In this document: piece after piece, positions 39,210 through 39,294 of the stretch | Layout of the letters: the number at the start of each line of letters is the position of its first letter | Position numbering within the stretch: position 1 is the stretch's first letter | NCBI GenBank assembly: GCA_035547155.1 | Contig: DASZVJ010000123.1 | Coordinates: 1-39,294, forward strand | DNA: 39,294 bases | Source of the DNA: CAZNMF01 sp035547155 | GTDB lineage: Bacteria > Acidobacteriota > Vicinamibacteria > Vicinamibacterales > SCN-69-37 | Reading direction: 5' to 3' | Program-made: the position numbers and the translations under genes | Notes under the pieces: generated by a model | The model's database searches: none | Told to the model about the DNA's origin: nothing | Seen by the model: the letters and a program-made list of their open reading frames with translations, nothing else

Positions 39210-39294
39210 ATGATCGCCGAGTCACAGAGCCAGGGCCGCCGCGTCCTGGCGCGCGTCGAGCGCCGCTTTCTCCCGCTCGCCTTCCTCTGCTACG
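39210..39294 (+). CDS. N-terminal fragment of an MFS transporter, probably anion:cation symporter family
   Basis: Only 28 codons lie in the window: MIAESQSQGRR, then ARVERRFLPLAFLCY. A short charged N-terminus followed by RR-x-x-PL-x-FLCY at the edge of the first helix is typical of the ACS group (sugar-acid and hexuronate transporters), which continues with AYxDRxNVGFA. The diagnostic part is outside the window. A 7-bp hairpin (GGCGGCG/CGCCGCC) lies at 39177-39199 in its leader. Confidence 0.55.
   Translation, partial: MIAESQSQGRRVLARVERRFLPLAFLCY

Overview
The window is about 39 kb of high-GC bacterial chromosome. The mix of genes suggests a soil-type Acidobacteriota, most like the Vicinamibacteria; this is inference from gene content, not a computed placement. 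The pointers are PadR-controlled ADOP-type (MacB/FtsX) permeases, tandem secreted proteins with carboxypeptidase-regulatory-like beta-sandwich domains, the signal-peptide end of a probable TonB-dependent receptor, many histidine kinases, an ECF42 sigma factor with its DGPF partner, and intergenic spaces filled with 7- and 8-bp repeat arrays. I found no rRNA, tRNA, CRISPR array, phage gene or transposase.

Layout. 1-97 (-): first codons of an outer-membrane receptor-like protein. 98-688: gene-free, with palindromes and heptamer repeats. 689-3522 (-): 6-phosphogluconate dehydrogenase and a LarA-like protein. 3598-6550 (+): quinone oxidoreductase, a translationally coupled membrane glycosyltransferase-like protein, and a GntR/FCD regulator. 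6615-10507 (-): two coupled carboxypeptidase-regulatory-like proteins. 10554-14185 (-): bactofilin, a haem-motif/ComEA-like protein, a CotH-family protein and a PpiC-type lipoprotein. 14253-15716 (-): DHA2-type MFS exporter. 15777-21044 (-): a phosphorelay cluster of REC-kinase-REC hybrid, single-domain regulator, transmembrane kinase and a multi-domain regulator. 21392-22417 (+): aldo/keto reductase. 22419-22976 (-): small secreted protein. 23177-23982 (+): two overlapping paralogues with two membrane segments and a four-cysteine knuckle. 24086-25680 (+): DGPF (YCII) protein and ECF42 sigma factor. 25768-26316 (-) and 26493-27467 (+): DinB-like protein and divergent AraC regulator. 27622-39121: a long minus-strand series of glutamine amidotransferase, DUF763, a truncated ADOP permease, DUF937, a full ADOP permease with its PadR repressor, DUF2269, an unknown conserved-looking protein, GAF-kinase, phospholipase D-like protein and TrmL. 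39210-39294 (+): start of an MFS transporter.

How genes work together. Clear functional units are the PadR-ADOP pair, with a 26-bp perfect palindrome over its promoter; the DGPF-ECF42 pair, with an ECF42-like -35 element upstream and an apparent CTG start; the phosphorelay cluster, with ATGA overlap between kinase and regulator; and the tandem cysteine-knuckle membrane proteins joined by a GTGA overlap.

The most unusual signal is non-coding. Many genes are followed at or just after the stop codon by an array of degenerate 7- or 8-bp units. I see at least four unit families (GAACTTC-like, CGCAGCC-like, GGGGACCA-like, GATGACCC/GATAGCGC-like), plus a hairpin element in four copies. Three GGGGACCA-like arrays lie in sense orientation behind their genes and would give G-quadruplex-capable mRNA 3' ends.
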